From contig NW_025062476.1 in assembly GCF_000002995.4 (NCBI RefSeq), positions 310,001 to 374,000 on the forward strand: a stretch of 64,000 nucleotides of DNA. Reading direction: 5' to 3'. This DNA is from Brugia malayi. Its lineage: Eukaryota > Nematoda > Chromadorea > Rhabditida > Onchocercidae. This document shows positions 39,601 to 51,088 of the stretch, in pieces (position 1 is the stretch's first letter; each line of letters starts with the position of its first letter). Under the pieces are notes generated by a model. The model had not been told where the DNA came from and did not search any database. It worked only from the letters and a program-made list of their open reading frames with translations. The position numbers and the translations under genes are program-made.

Positions 39601-40003
39601 AATACATCAGCGCCCGTCTCTGTTGCTCACCTCACCTCTTCCTGGTGAATCGGTATCATCTAGAAGAGATATGCTAGCCTTCTCTCACCTTCCTTATTCC
39701 TTATTCCGTCCTTACCACACGTCACAACATCCAATCAACCATCTCTCTGCTTTTTTATGCAGGCTGAGTTGCAGTGCAAGTGAATTCGACGTGTCGCATT
39801 TGAAATGGCAGCAAGCAGCATTGCATGAAGAACTGTAATCTGCTTGTAGTGCTACTGCTATTGCTACTGCTGCTAGTCTGCTAACTTAGGATTAGATGAA
39901 GAATGCAGAGCACTTGCTTCAGTGTCAGTAATCAGCAGTTAAGCAATGTTTGATCATCGAATTAGTAGCAGTGATACTGTGAGATCAGTGCAGACGCAAA
40001 TAG

Positions 40004-40039
40004 AAGTGCAAGTGCAAGTGCAAGTGCAAGTGAAAGTGG
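40004..40039. repeat. AAGTGC hexamer tandem repeat
   Basis: About five tandem copies of AAGTGC with a degenerate end, about 0.9 kb upstream of the distal glucose-transporter first exon. Confidence 0.9.
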
Positions 40040-40941
40040 AAGAAGCACTTTGCGCCTCACTTCTCCATCCTCCTCTCAGCATCATCGTACTTTCTCTAGA
40101 AATGACATTCGCACGATGAACAAAACGATCTGTACTGCTCAGAAGACTGATCTTTGTCCATCTTCTGTGCATATCTGTGTCTGTCTATGCTAGATGCAGT
40201 GTGTCCGGATCCTTTCCGGAAATCTTTTCATCCTTTGCACATGCATTTATTTATTCTAAAGTACTTTCATATAGAGTCACTCTACTTGAAAGAGACATCG
40301 GAATATTAACCCATCAGAAGAATCCCTCTCCCTCTCTGTGTCATCTTTGTTACAGGAGATGACAACGAATCGGTGCTTCTTGTCATCTCCCATACTGGAA
40401 CACATTCTGTTTTGTTAAATGAGTTAGCGGTTAAAATGCCCATTAGCCAGGGAATAATTCCCTCTCCTTAAACAGCACTCACTTCTTTTTCTCGTCCACT
40501 CGCCGATGTCTGAAAGAAAGGAACGTAGCAATCTCTCATTTCATCTCATTTCCATTCTGACACCATAAATATAGCAAAGGACGAGAAGAGAGAGAGAGAG
40601 AGAGAGTCAGTTGTTCCTTTCCAGCAAAACTTATTAAAGGGAAGGAAGTATGAAAAGCTTTAAAAGAATGTTATGATGGACTAACCTCGCTAACATAACA
40701 GTAAATTTGAGGGTAGGAATAGTTACAAGTTAACTATGAGAGCATATAAGCCAGCGAAGTTCTTCTCACGATGACATCAATCGATATTATTTGCTTAAAT
40801 TGATTTACCCATCTATTCTTGTGTCATTTGCATACCAATTTTCTTTCAGTCATTTCGTTGAAAATCGTCCTGAAACTATAACCGAATGTTAGTTTTTGTA
40901 ATCATTTCAGATCATAATTAAGTTGTTCCCTGCCCAGAGTA

Positions 40942-41061
40942 ATGGCAAGTAACGAGCAGAAAGGAAGAGCACCGTCATCGGAAGCTGCTGAAAAGGAAAG
41001 ATTACTGAAACATGAGGAAGCAGCGAAAGCACTCGGTAAACCGATCTACGATGATATGAAG
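40942..41061 (+). CDS. Distal alternative first exon, glucose transporter
   Basis: The ATG at 40942 follows an acceptor-like ATCATTTCAG ending at 40912, compatible with trans-splicing. It opens 40 codons ending in phase 0 at a GTCAGT donor. The peptide is hydrophilic and charged (EKERLLKHEEAAKALGKPIY). The phase matches the 47904 acceptor of the transporter core, and no other gene lies between on this strand, so I infer an alternative cytosolic N-terminus. It could instead belong to an unrecognised gene nested here. Confidence 0.5.
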
Positions 41062-43074
41062 GTCAGTGAAGTCTTGCTAAGGTTTCGCTCTAGTCTGTAC
41101 TATATTTGATGGATGGTGAAAATGTCCTCTCTCATTTTCAGGTCATATCTATTAATTATGCAAATGTTTGCTAATTAATTTTAACAAAGTAATTCGTTCC
41201 CTCTAAAATTGATCTCTCCTGTTTGCCTTATTTATTTTACTGTATTTCTTTGTGTGTGTATTCGGAAGTGTTGTCTCTTCCCTCGTAATTCTCGCAACAT
41301 CCTTTTTACTACTACTACTATCCCTACAAACGAGTTTGCAGCGTTTGCAAAACACGCAAATATTTGTCGTACACAAATGGAATTGTGCATGTGCCATTTT
41401 CTATACAAAAGTGAATAATATATTATGGCTGTATCAACATTTGCACTAACATATTGTGTTTAAATGCATTGGTTATCTGCTTGTTTACCATTAAAAGATG
41501 ATCTTTGGTACTACTTTGAGTGAGAGGGCAGAGCTTAGCAACAAAAGCTGACAGGGGAAACTACCAATAAAAACCGGAAAGGGAGCGGTAAAAGAGGAAG
41601 GAGGACAAACTTACTAACAAAAACTACTGCTACAGCAGTACATTGCTTTTTTTTGTAGGTATGTAATAGATAGTTAATTGTTGTCACGTGTCACCCATCT
41701 TTTGATTCCATCTCCCCGACGTTAGGAAAAGTGGCATTCCGGAAAGAGACTTCAGTTCTTTTCTGTTCTTGGATCATATCTACGTAACTTTCTTCATTGG
41801 ACAATCTGCCCTACATTTCCCCACGCCATCATCCAGCTAGTAACTCGTTCCCATGTTTGCGGTGAAATGAAGCTTCAGATAAGTGGCTCTGGGCTATTTC
41901 TTCTACAAAAAGATTCTTTAAGTTCCAAAGCTTGTTTACTCTTACGATAATATGCAAAAGCCTTTTGTTGTGGGTAAAGGAGGAATTTGCCACAAATTTA
42001 CTGGTCGGAACTTGCTTTCCGAAAAACTCATCAAGGAGCGAATTGCCCAGCCACAAAATCCGCAATTTTTAGCTAATTTGATTTGGGCTCTGGTTAAAAT
42101 GAAATGGATAAACTTTAAGAAAGATATTGAGCATTTGCTGAATAGTTAAATAAGTGTGCGATATATTGGATTTGTAGATCATTAAAATAAACTGGATGAG
42201 CTATCAAAAAAACATTCTTCCAATAGTAGTAAAAAGAGATAATATTTTTCTCTAAAATTGGAAATTGTTGGTCATCATCTTTCTTGAATGAAACAAAGTC
42301 ATCTAGCAATAATTATCTGTTGATGACTCAGTAAAAAGAAGCAAGTAGTTCCGCTTATGCTTAAAGAAAATAGATAAGCACTAAATCTTTTCACTAATCT
42401 ATTCTTGCTATTCTTCTTAGCTCTCTCAACGAACAATGCTTTCATCTTCAGTTCACTGAGTGAGTTAAGCAAGCAAAATTTTACTCTGCCAGTGCTTTCT
42501 TGAATGTGAACACAATTTCTGCCATGTATTTTTCAATTCCATTCAAAATGTAATTTTCAATTCCAATAGATTTTTCTGTAAACAATCTGTTTGCTTTTTT
42601 TAGCCAATTATTTCTGTATATCTTTCCATGTTTCTGCTATTTTCCATTCTTTTCAGTCACATATAACTGTTAAAAATTTTAGATGAGAAATCATGGATTA
42701 AAAAAGTTTACAGTGAGGATTTAGAAGTATTAACTTTCTCAATGGGGCTTTGAAATAAAAATTTTCAAGTATTTAAACTATTAACTTTGTAGAACAATAA
42801 GCATTCAGCATCTAATTAATGATTTCATTTACATCAAAAGAACTCCAAAGTTGCATATTTTCCAGAAATTATAACAAAAACATATAATTTATATTGTAAA
42901 CTTTTATCTGCTGCTGTAAATCTGTGTGAATGAACGTGAGAAGCGGCTGTTAGACGGTTAACAACTGCGCTTGTAGAACGATTTGTTACAAATTATTCTG
43001 CTTATTGGTTCCTATTGGGAATTTAATCTGTGTGAGCCAAGTGAAGACGGTCATCTCATTAACAACAAAATTAA

Positions 43075-43098
43075 ATGGCTAATCAGGAAAGTGTAGAG
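43075..43098 (+). CDS. Possible second alternative first exon, glucose transporter
   Basis: ATG followed by seven codons (MANQESVE) and a GTACAT donor in phase 0, again compatible with the 47904 acceptor. The short length makes this weak. It is supported mainly by phase, by the sequence just upstream being less AT-rich than its surroundings, and by the matching arrangement of the other two first exons. Confidence 0.3.
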
Positions 43099-43420
43099 GT
43101 ACATTTTTTCTATTTCTCCTAAATATCCTCTCTCCTATTTTATGATACTGTTCGCACTCCTCGACTTATTTTAAATGCAACTTTACACTTTGAATTCCAT
43201 TATTTGTCATTGTGTTGGAGCGAAGTGTTTTTGCTGAAGGATGATAACTGCACCGCTAGCAAAGGAAAAGTTTTTCCATATGGCTTACAACCACTGACAG
43301 TTGACAGTCTTCATTACTTACTAGAGGTGAAGGCTGGTGTAGGTGAAGGCGACTGACTGACCTGACTTATTGCCGGAAAAAAGAAAGATATGAAAACTGC
43401 TTCTGACAATGAATGAATCT

Positions 43421-43699
43421 CTTTACTGATAGCTATCGATATCAGTAGTCTTTCTACTGATAGCTTTACTGATAGCTATCGATATCGGTAGTCTTTCTAC
43501 TGATAGCTTTACTGATAGCTATCGATATCGGTAGTCTTTCTACTGATAGCTATCGATATCGGTAGTCTTTCTACTGATAGCTTTACTGATAGCTATCGAT
43601 ATCAGTAGTCTTTCTACTGGTAGCTTTACTGATAGCTATCGATATCGGTAGTCTTTCTACTGATAGCTTTACTGATAGCTATCGATATCGGTAGTCTTT
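43421..43699. repeat. Palindromic minisatellite, 43 bp unit
   Basis: About six to seven copies of a unit reading CTTTACTGATAGCTATCGAT followed by ATCGGTAGTCTTTCTACTGATAG, some shortened by loss of the CTTTACTGATAG part. Each unit holds a near-palindrome centred on TATCGATA and flanked by CTACTGAT/ATCAGTAG arms, so single strands could form hairpins. Confidence 0.9.
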
Positions 43700-45555
43700 T
43701 CTGCAAAATAAATTTTTGCTTGTTGCAAATTTCTATGACCATTCATTTCATGTAGAAAACGGAAAAAAGGACATTTCTGTCTAACATTTCTTCGTAACTT
43801 TCATAAAAGGTTGTCATTTTCAACTCCTTTTTGCATACCTTCTTCTGCCCTTTAAGGATGATTTTTAAAAGGAGGTAAAGATGATTTCTCATTTTTACCT
43901 CCATCTTTCTACCCCCAAACTCTCCCAATTTTTTTTTTTTTTTTCAGAATTATAAACGAACAAACTTTACAACTTATCATGAGGGGAAAAATGATAGATA
44001 GGTTTTATGTGTATAAATTTGCTTCAGGTATCATCCATCTTTCTATAGCAATATTAGCATACAGAATGAAAAGGCATTATTTTGGTTTGTTTAATGTAAT
44101 GTGATTTGATAAGGGACAATGTAGTAAGGATTTTTGGAAAAAAGTGATATCAGCACTGTAATTTTCATGGATGATAAGAGAGATTGTTAAGCATAAGATT
44201 CATGTATGCATCACTGCAGCAGTAGTTACTTCATATTTCGACCATCATATCATATGCATTATAGATAATCTTCAGTTTTTCTAATTAGAATTTACTACGA
44301 ATACTCTTTTGTTAGTTTTGCTTTTCAACTTGATAACTCTAAATTGCTCATATTTCGATGAGATTCAGATTCAGAAACCTTTGCCCACTTAACATGAATC
44401 ATTACTGGGATGGGTGATTAGTCTGTCATTGTCATTACTGTGATATTTGATTAATTTCGTAGCTTTTCTAGCAGTCATATGCCACTCATCTTATTCAGTT
44501 TCCATAAAGTGTTGCCTAAATTTCAAGCATCGATGAAAATTACAGCTGATAGATGGATGGGAGGGAACAATTGCGATGCAGTTGGGTGGGTAGCTTGCCG
44601 CTTTGTTTTAACCTTCACTCTTTTGTTGGGTGTGCTAAGAAGGAGGAAACATTTTCTTTTGCCCACAAAAACAAAAATAAAAGCAAATAAGTCCTTAACA
44701 CAGATTACAGTGATTCTTGATCCTCGAGAAATTCTAATTCTTGCCGTACTAACTAATTTTAATTTCATTAGTATTATTTCTCACACTCTGCATTATACTG
44801 TTTATGGTGATCTGTCGGAAATGACATTGTCTTTTTTTTTTCTCAAGTACTTTGAAATAAAAACTACCAAAAGAATAGATTATTTAATCTAAATTTCTGG
44901 CAACGAATTACTGTTGTATTGGGGTATAACCAAATGATCATATTATATTGCAAATTGCATGCCTTCTAAAAGTTTCTTGTCAGTTGTATGGTTCTGCAAT
45001 CAGGTAAGATGAGCAAGCAGTGATAAGGCGATAAATTTGATGTGATTGGGTGTTGTCCCGTCGGCCACTGATGAATGACATTTGACTCGTGAAAGCCCGA
45101 GGAAGTGACCTTATCGATGTGACAGATATCAGTGGATATCACAGTATTATTTGTGATGCTCTGCACTTCGTCATAGTGTCTTTATTATTGTCGATGAGAA
45201 TGATGTAGTGTACGGGTCATTACTCCCACTGTTCCACAGCAATTTAAGCAAAGTTTTCATTTCTCAAATTTGATGTCTTCTATATATCGATAGAAATCTT
45301 GTATTCTTCCTTTCTTCTCTCACTATTATTTCTTCAGTGTTTCATCTTTTATATGTTTCCTATAAATTTGTCAATTTTTATGATCAAAGCAGCAACCAAG
45401 TTATCAGTGGTGCTAAACATTTCAGTTCTTTTTTCCCATGCTTGCTCCACACTCATCTCAATTATAATTAATTTCATTTCACTGGAACTGAGCTTGACTT
45501 TTCATTCATCTGGCATCACACACACACACTCTTTATGAAAAATCTTAACTGAGTG

Positions 45556-46182
45556 TTTTAGTTTTCTAATCGTTATCATTTGCTTTAGTTTCTAATCTTT
45601 ATCATTTGCTTTAGTTTCTAATCGTTATCATTTGCTTTAGTTTCTAATCGTTATCATTTGCTTTAGTTTCTAATCTTTATCATTTGCTTTAGTTTCTAAT
45701 CGTTATCATTTGCTTTAGTTTCTAATCTTTATCATTTGCTTTAGTTTCTAATCGTTATCATTTGCTTTAGTTTCTAATCTTTATCATTTGCTTTAGTTTC
45801 TAATCGTTATCATTTGCTTTAGTTTCTAATCTTTATCATTTGTTTTAGTTTCTAATCGTTATCATTTGCTTTAGTTTCTAATCTTTATCATTTGCTTTAG
45901 TTTCTAATCGTTATCATTTGCTTTAGTTTCTAATCGTTATCATTTGCTTTAGTTTCTAATCGTTATCATTTGCTTTAGTTTCTAATCGTTATCATTTGCT
46001 TTAGTTTCTAATCGTTATCATTTGCTTTAGTTTCTAATCTTTATCATTTGCTTTAGTTTCTAATCGTTATCATTTGCTTTAGTTTCTAATCGTTATCATT
46101 TGCTTTAGTTTCTAATCGTTATCATTTGCTTTAGTTTCTAATCTTTATCATTTGCTTTAGTTTCTAATCTTTATCATTTGCA
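45556..46182. repeat. 26 bp minisatellite, about 24 copies
   Basis: Tandem unit CTTTAGTTTCTAATCGTTAT plus CATTTG. Two variants differ at one base (ATCGTT versus ATCTTT) and alternate through much of the array, indicating a 52 bp higher-order unit. It lies in the transporter's long 5' intron or upstream region. Confidence 0.95.
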
Positions 46183-47385
46183 ATTTTTCATATACTTTAA
46201 CAAATATGCTTTTAATTTCGCACAATGAATTCCAAAACTGATAAAACAAAACGAACAAAGATTTTGCATAGTGAAATGTCATAAAAGATCATTGAATGCT
46301 ATAAATTGTACACTTTTGTGTTGTTTCTGTTGCTTATCATAAAAATTGTCCCTTTGAGTTGATGCTCGGCTGCATGTTCGCCAATCATTCTAAGCTTTGA
46401 GTTAGCATTGATAAGTGATAATAGATAACAGATATTCCTATCAAATCCAGCTAATTGTATGGACCCACTTGAGTGAGTTGTTGACTTCATGCAGATTAGA
46501 AAAGAGCAATCAAATTGCAAAAATGAAGGGAGCAAAACGAAGTTGTGTTGATATTTCTGATTGCTCTTCTCATAATCATTGATCGTTACGGTCACACTGT
46601 TAACAGCAACTAATAGTTTACAACTAATCTTCTTCCTTTACTTCATCAATATTTATTAAAATATGATGCAGCATTCGTCAACATTTGTATTTATGTTTTC
46701 AGAAATTGCAAAAGTAATTTTATGGTTTTGTGGTCGAATTATAGCTTTTTTATTGCTTCCTTTTTTCATCATTTCCTCAGTTTTATCTTTTCTGCTTTCT
46801 TTTTCGTTAACAGTAATGTCACTGCAAAGATTTGTCTTCATAATTCATATAGTATTAGCAAAGTTCTATTTATATATGAATTATTACTTGAATACTTCGT
46901 CTACAGAAATCAAGACTCACTCATTACTTAATTATCATTTTTTTTTTCAGTGAAATATGTAAGATCTAGGTATTGTAGCTAAACTGTTTTAAACATAGTG
47001 TAAGATTAAGTTTGGATCGGTCAAATTTCAAGTAAAGAACATGGAAAACTTAGAAAAGGCAAAATTTGTGAACCTTTGCATGTTTTGCAATTTAGTTGCG
47101 TTTGCATTTTGCAATTTAGTATTTGCTGCAAGAGCTTTAAATCAAATTCTCTGACTGTAATAGTTTGTCACACGTGATAACGTGTTACTGAATCAGTTCC
47201 TGAGCTGCAGACGAAAATAAGAAGCCTAAGTGTAAATCAGTTTGTCAACAACAACAACATCTCCTGTTCCGAATAATCCTTCTGATAATCTGATACTTTT
47301 CTGCTTTTGGTGCTAGCATTTATAGCAAAGGATACTATCTTGCTGTACAAAACTTTTGACAAATCACTTTCAAATTGAACTGAAG

Positions 47386-47493
47386 ATGCTGGGGAAAAGT
47401 CAACAAGCAATTGAAGTATGTATTACTCTCGATTATCCTTTTCACTTCAATCATACGTGTAAAGCACGCATCTCTCTTTTGTTTTTTTGTTTT

Positions 47494-47540
<47 letters not shown>

Positions 47541-48773
47541 ATCTGTGGAAAGAGAGAAATATACTGATTTTCTTGAAGGCATCCGGGGCACTCACATCTT
47601 TTTATCTATACAAAATGTATGGTATAGAATTGTGCAAAAAATTTTTCTCACATTATCAAATTTTTATGTTATTCTAAAGTTTGAGATGAAATTTTCATTT
47701 TTTTTTTAACAATGAAGAAAATTTTTTGGGTGTTGAAAAAGTGAAATTTATGGTAGGATAATATCATGGAATTCATTTCATATAAACCTAAGGGTTATTC
47801 TTTGCTACTGCTACGAAAAGTAAATTAAACTAAACAAAATATAACTAAATTAAAATTTGGTGTTATTTCATCTTCTAATCTCAACAACCATTGAAATTTT
47901 CAGGGTGGATGGACCCAGTCTTTACTAATGGCTGTTGCATCGGCAGCAATTGGTGGTTCATTTCAATTCGGTTATCATATCGGATGTGTCAATGTTCCTG
48001 CAAAAGTATGCAGTGTTTTTTAATACTTTCTAGTCTACGTTTCACGTATTTGCAATTTGCTTTAAGCTTAAATAGGTTTTTGTCCGGAGAGCAATTTCAG
48101 GTAATCAAATTATGGATGATTGACTCGCATAAGAAACTTTTCGACGAAACATTATCGCTTGATGAAATTGGCAGAGTTCAATGGTATATCATTATTATTA
48201 TTAATTATTATAATAATTATTATTTTTAATAAATTATTCCTCGCTGAAAATAAATCATTTTTTGCTGAGAAAAAACTCGAATTCGAGAAACAGTGGTGCT
48301 ATATAGTTAGATTATGGCAGGTTTTTGTAATTTGGTAGAAAAACGTTGAAATCAGATTTGAACAAATTTAACTAAAATTCAAACATTCATTCCTTACATT
48401 TCGAGGTTTTACCAGATAGTATTTTAACTGTAATGGCATGTTGGAGTCTTTCAGGGCCATAGCAGTTGGTATATTCGCTGTGGGTGGTATGATTGGCGGG
48501 TTGGGATCAGGTAAAATGGCTGATTGGTTAGGCCGTAAGGGCGCTATGGTATTTAATAATGTTGTGGCTGTCTTGGCTGCTGTACTAATGACTTTGGCTT
48601 ATTATGTTAATATGTATCCGTTACTCATAGTTGGACGTCTTGTTATTGGTATTAATTCTGGTAAGCATTTCGATACTTCATAATCTGTATTTATTTTTCA
48701 TTTGCTTATCTAACTATTGACAAAACAACAGCTAATAGCATTGGTGATATTGATATATTGACAAATAATTTTG

Positions 48774-48804
<31 letters not shown>

Positions 48805-51088
48805 GCATCGCGGAACTGTTGCCAATTTATGAAACCGTTAATTACGTACTTCTTTGTATGATTTCAGGTTTAAGCTCAGGTTTAGTACCAATGTATCTTA
48901 CCGAGATATCACCAGTCAATTTACGTGGTTCGCTAGGTAGTGTCGCGCAACTTTTAGTCACTATCGGCATTTTATTCTCGCAGATTATCGGTTTACCACA
49001 AATTCTTGGATCAGCGAAATTGTGGCCCATGGTTTTTGGTGAGTTTTAGTTTCGATTTTTTTCTTCCGTAAAATATGCTGTTTGTTCATTTTGTTGTTAT
49101 AAGAAAGTAGAAGAAAAAAGATTTGGTCGTAATTGATTATTTTTTGATTGATACATAAACTCTGCATAAGCTTATGTTTACTTATAAGCTTATCAGTCAG
49201 CTACCCAGTTTCGAAGTACTGCAGGATTTACCGTGGTACCAGTGGTTTTCCAAATAGCTACGCTGCCAATGATTCCGGAATCGCCAAAATACAGTTTGAT
49301 TGTAAAAAATCGCGCCGAACAAGCTGAAGAGGATCTGAAAAAGTTACGAGGAAAGGACAACGTAATGTTTTTTCCAAGATTTTTTTGTATTTCAGGATTG
49401 TGAAAAGTTTTTGACAAGAATTGTTACTGTCGCAAGGTTAGTATTATTAATTTGGAATTGTCTTTTAAATGTATATAGTATATTTAAGAAAAGAGAACTG
49501 GGTTATGATGAACTTTTCAGGTGAAAGCTGAAATTGACATGATGAAAGAAGAGCAAGCTAAGATAAACGCTGTTCCCAAGATGGGTATCTTCGATTTGTT
49601 TCGTGGTAATCTACTTTGGCCCATGATTATTGGAATTTTGATGATGTTAGCGCAACAGTTTTCTGGTATCAATGTCGCCATGTTTTTCTCCACAATGATT
49701 TTCGAAGGTGCTGGACTGGGTGATAAAGCCGTGTATGCTACACTGGTGATGGGTTTAATTAACGTCCTCATGACTGTTATTTCTGTTTATTTGGTCAGTT
49801 TCCCTTCACTATTCTCAGAGTACATTATTGAGTTTTACAAAAAAAAATTTTTACTCTGTGATCGCAGAGGCACGGTTTAATAATTCTGAAATAAGTAGGG
49901 TGCACTAGAAGAATGAACTAATTCGAAGTTCCTAAATGTTGGCATGAAATAATATTAGAAGTAATGAACTTTAAATGTACTATCGGAGATCCAAAGAGAT
50001 TTGTCGGAAAACTTTCGAAATTCTTCATGGCTTTTGTCAAGTTTAGCTTTTTTGACTTGACTTTTGGGTTTTATCATTCAAAAAGATGTTGCTAATTTAG
50101 GTGGACCATCCGAAATGCGGGCGTGTCATGTTACTTATGATTGGTTTGATTGGAATGTTCTTCGCTTCCATCGCTATTGTAATCTTCATCTCAGTCTACG
50201 TAAGTGTATTTTTATAGAATCAGATCAAACAAGCAACAAGTGGGCAGCTTATTCCGCTTGTTTGTTCCTTTTCCTCTTCGTGAGTATTTTAATGATAGAA
50301 ATTCTTGAATAAAATTTATGCAGCAAGAAATGAAAGCGAGTAACATTTTGCAGACATCAGATCAAACAGGCAATAAGTGGGCATCTTATCCTGCTTGCTT
50401 ATTCGTTTTCCTCTTTGTGATTTTCTTTGCGACTGGTCCAGGTAAGATTTTTCCAGCATTAAAACATTCGGAAGCCTTTTATTTCTTTCTTTTGTTTCTT
50501 ACAGATTCTTGCAAATACGGAATGCTCATTCATTATTACTGAAAGTCTCGTCATTACTGCTATTTCTTTTTTTAAGGTTCCATTCCATGGTTCTTCGTCT
50601 CGGAACTTTTCTCATCGGGTGCACGTGGTGCTGCAAATTCGGTTGCCGCAGCAACTAATTGGACTGCAAATTTCCTCGTCGGAACATCATTCGAATTTCT
50701 TAACGTAAGCGACAATTCTATTTTTTATTTCTTTGATAATAATCGTAGGAATATTCGACAATTCGCAAAATCTGTTAATACTTAACATTACTTTGTGTCA
50801 TTGTTCCAGGATAGATATTAAGAGTGAAATATGCATTATGTATCAAAGAATTATTTTTTGATATATAATGTCCTCCTACTGTAGATTATATTTACGATGT
50901 CACACAAACGAGTTGAAAATTTTTAGCAAATGTTACACCAGTACACCTTTTTGATATTCTCTGGTTTTCTGGCATTTTTCGCATTCTTCACCTGGATGTA
51001 TGTTCCGGAAACGAAGGGTCGCAGCGTAGAAGACATACAAGAGGAGCTGGCTCGTGGCAAATCTCGATTCGCTCGAAATGCAGCATAG
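47386..51088 (+). CDS. Facilitative glucose transporter (GLUT/FGT family)
   Basis: A twelve-helix MFS sugar uniporter of the plasma membrane. Proximal first exon 47386-47415 ([10 protein letters not shown]), then 47904-48005, 48101-48183, 48455-48660, 48868-49038, 49225-49361, 49521-49793, 50101-50199, 50354-50441, 50577-50704, 50927-51088. The core is 482 aa, plus 8, 10 or 40 residues depending on the first exon. Family signatures in order: [11 protein letters not shown] in helix 1, the DWLGRKG loop motif, [36 protein letters not shown] (Lys where most have Arg), [43 protein letters not shown] and VPETKGRS at the end of helix 12. These are the class I GLUT motifs, including the QQ-SGIN segment of helix 7. 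All joins are in frame and GT-AG. Substrate is inferred as glucose from family. An additional decayed exon copy lies in the intron before exon 50354-50441. Confidence 0.93.
47497..47536. repeat. Poly-T tract in transporter intron
   Basis: About 40 consecutive T in the intron after the proximal first exon; another run of about 26 T lies at 48775-48800. Confidence 0.95.
50217..50283 (+). pseudogene. Decayed tandem copy of a transporter exon
   Basis: About 66 bp in the intron upstream of exon 50354-50441 match that exon at all but nine positions, covering the codons for SDQT-NKW and the following hydrophobic stretch. The copy starts after an acceptor-like TTTATAG but has lost one base at its 5' end, so splicing from exon 8 would shift frame into TGA. 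Similarity stops at GTGAGT. Of nine differences, none is at a second codon position. Confidence 0.75.

Larger units (their letters stand above)
32207..40941. other. Long intergenic or regulatory region
   Basis: About 8.7 kb between the divergent MTHFR and glucose-transporter genes. Contents I can see: a GC-richer MTHFR promoter-side zone at 32240-32660 with an ACCG repeat; a CT-rich simple repeat at 33591-33625; CAG repeat at 35474-35490; an AAGTGC hexamer repeat at 40004-40039; an AG repeat at 40585-40607. Several open frames of 60-128 codons occur (for example 32548-32934 plus, 34409-34759 minus, 39494-39838 plus). None has recognisable similarity or clear exon borders. Confidence 0.5.

Noticed and set aside
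39494..39838. 114-codon plus-strand frame
   Set aside because: CT-rich low-complexity translation, no recognisable domain or exon borders.
41829..42149. Overlapping opposite-strand frames, one with an LIWALVKMKWINF-type helix
   Set aside because: Considered as a transposase or helical fragment, but too short and without a matching motif or terminal repeats.
45556..46182. CRISPR-like array
   Set aside because: Units are directly contiguous with no unique spacers, and the setting is eukaryotic; it is a minisatellite.
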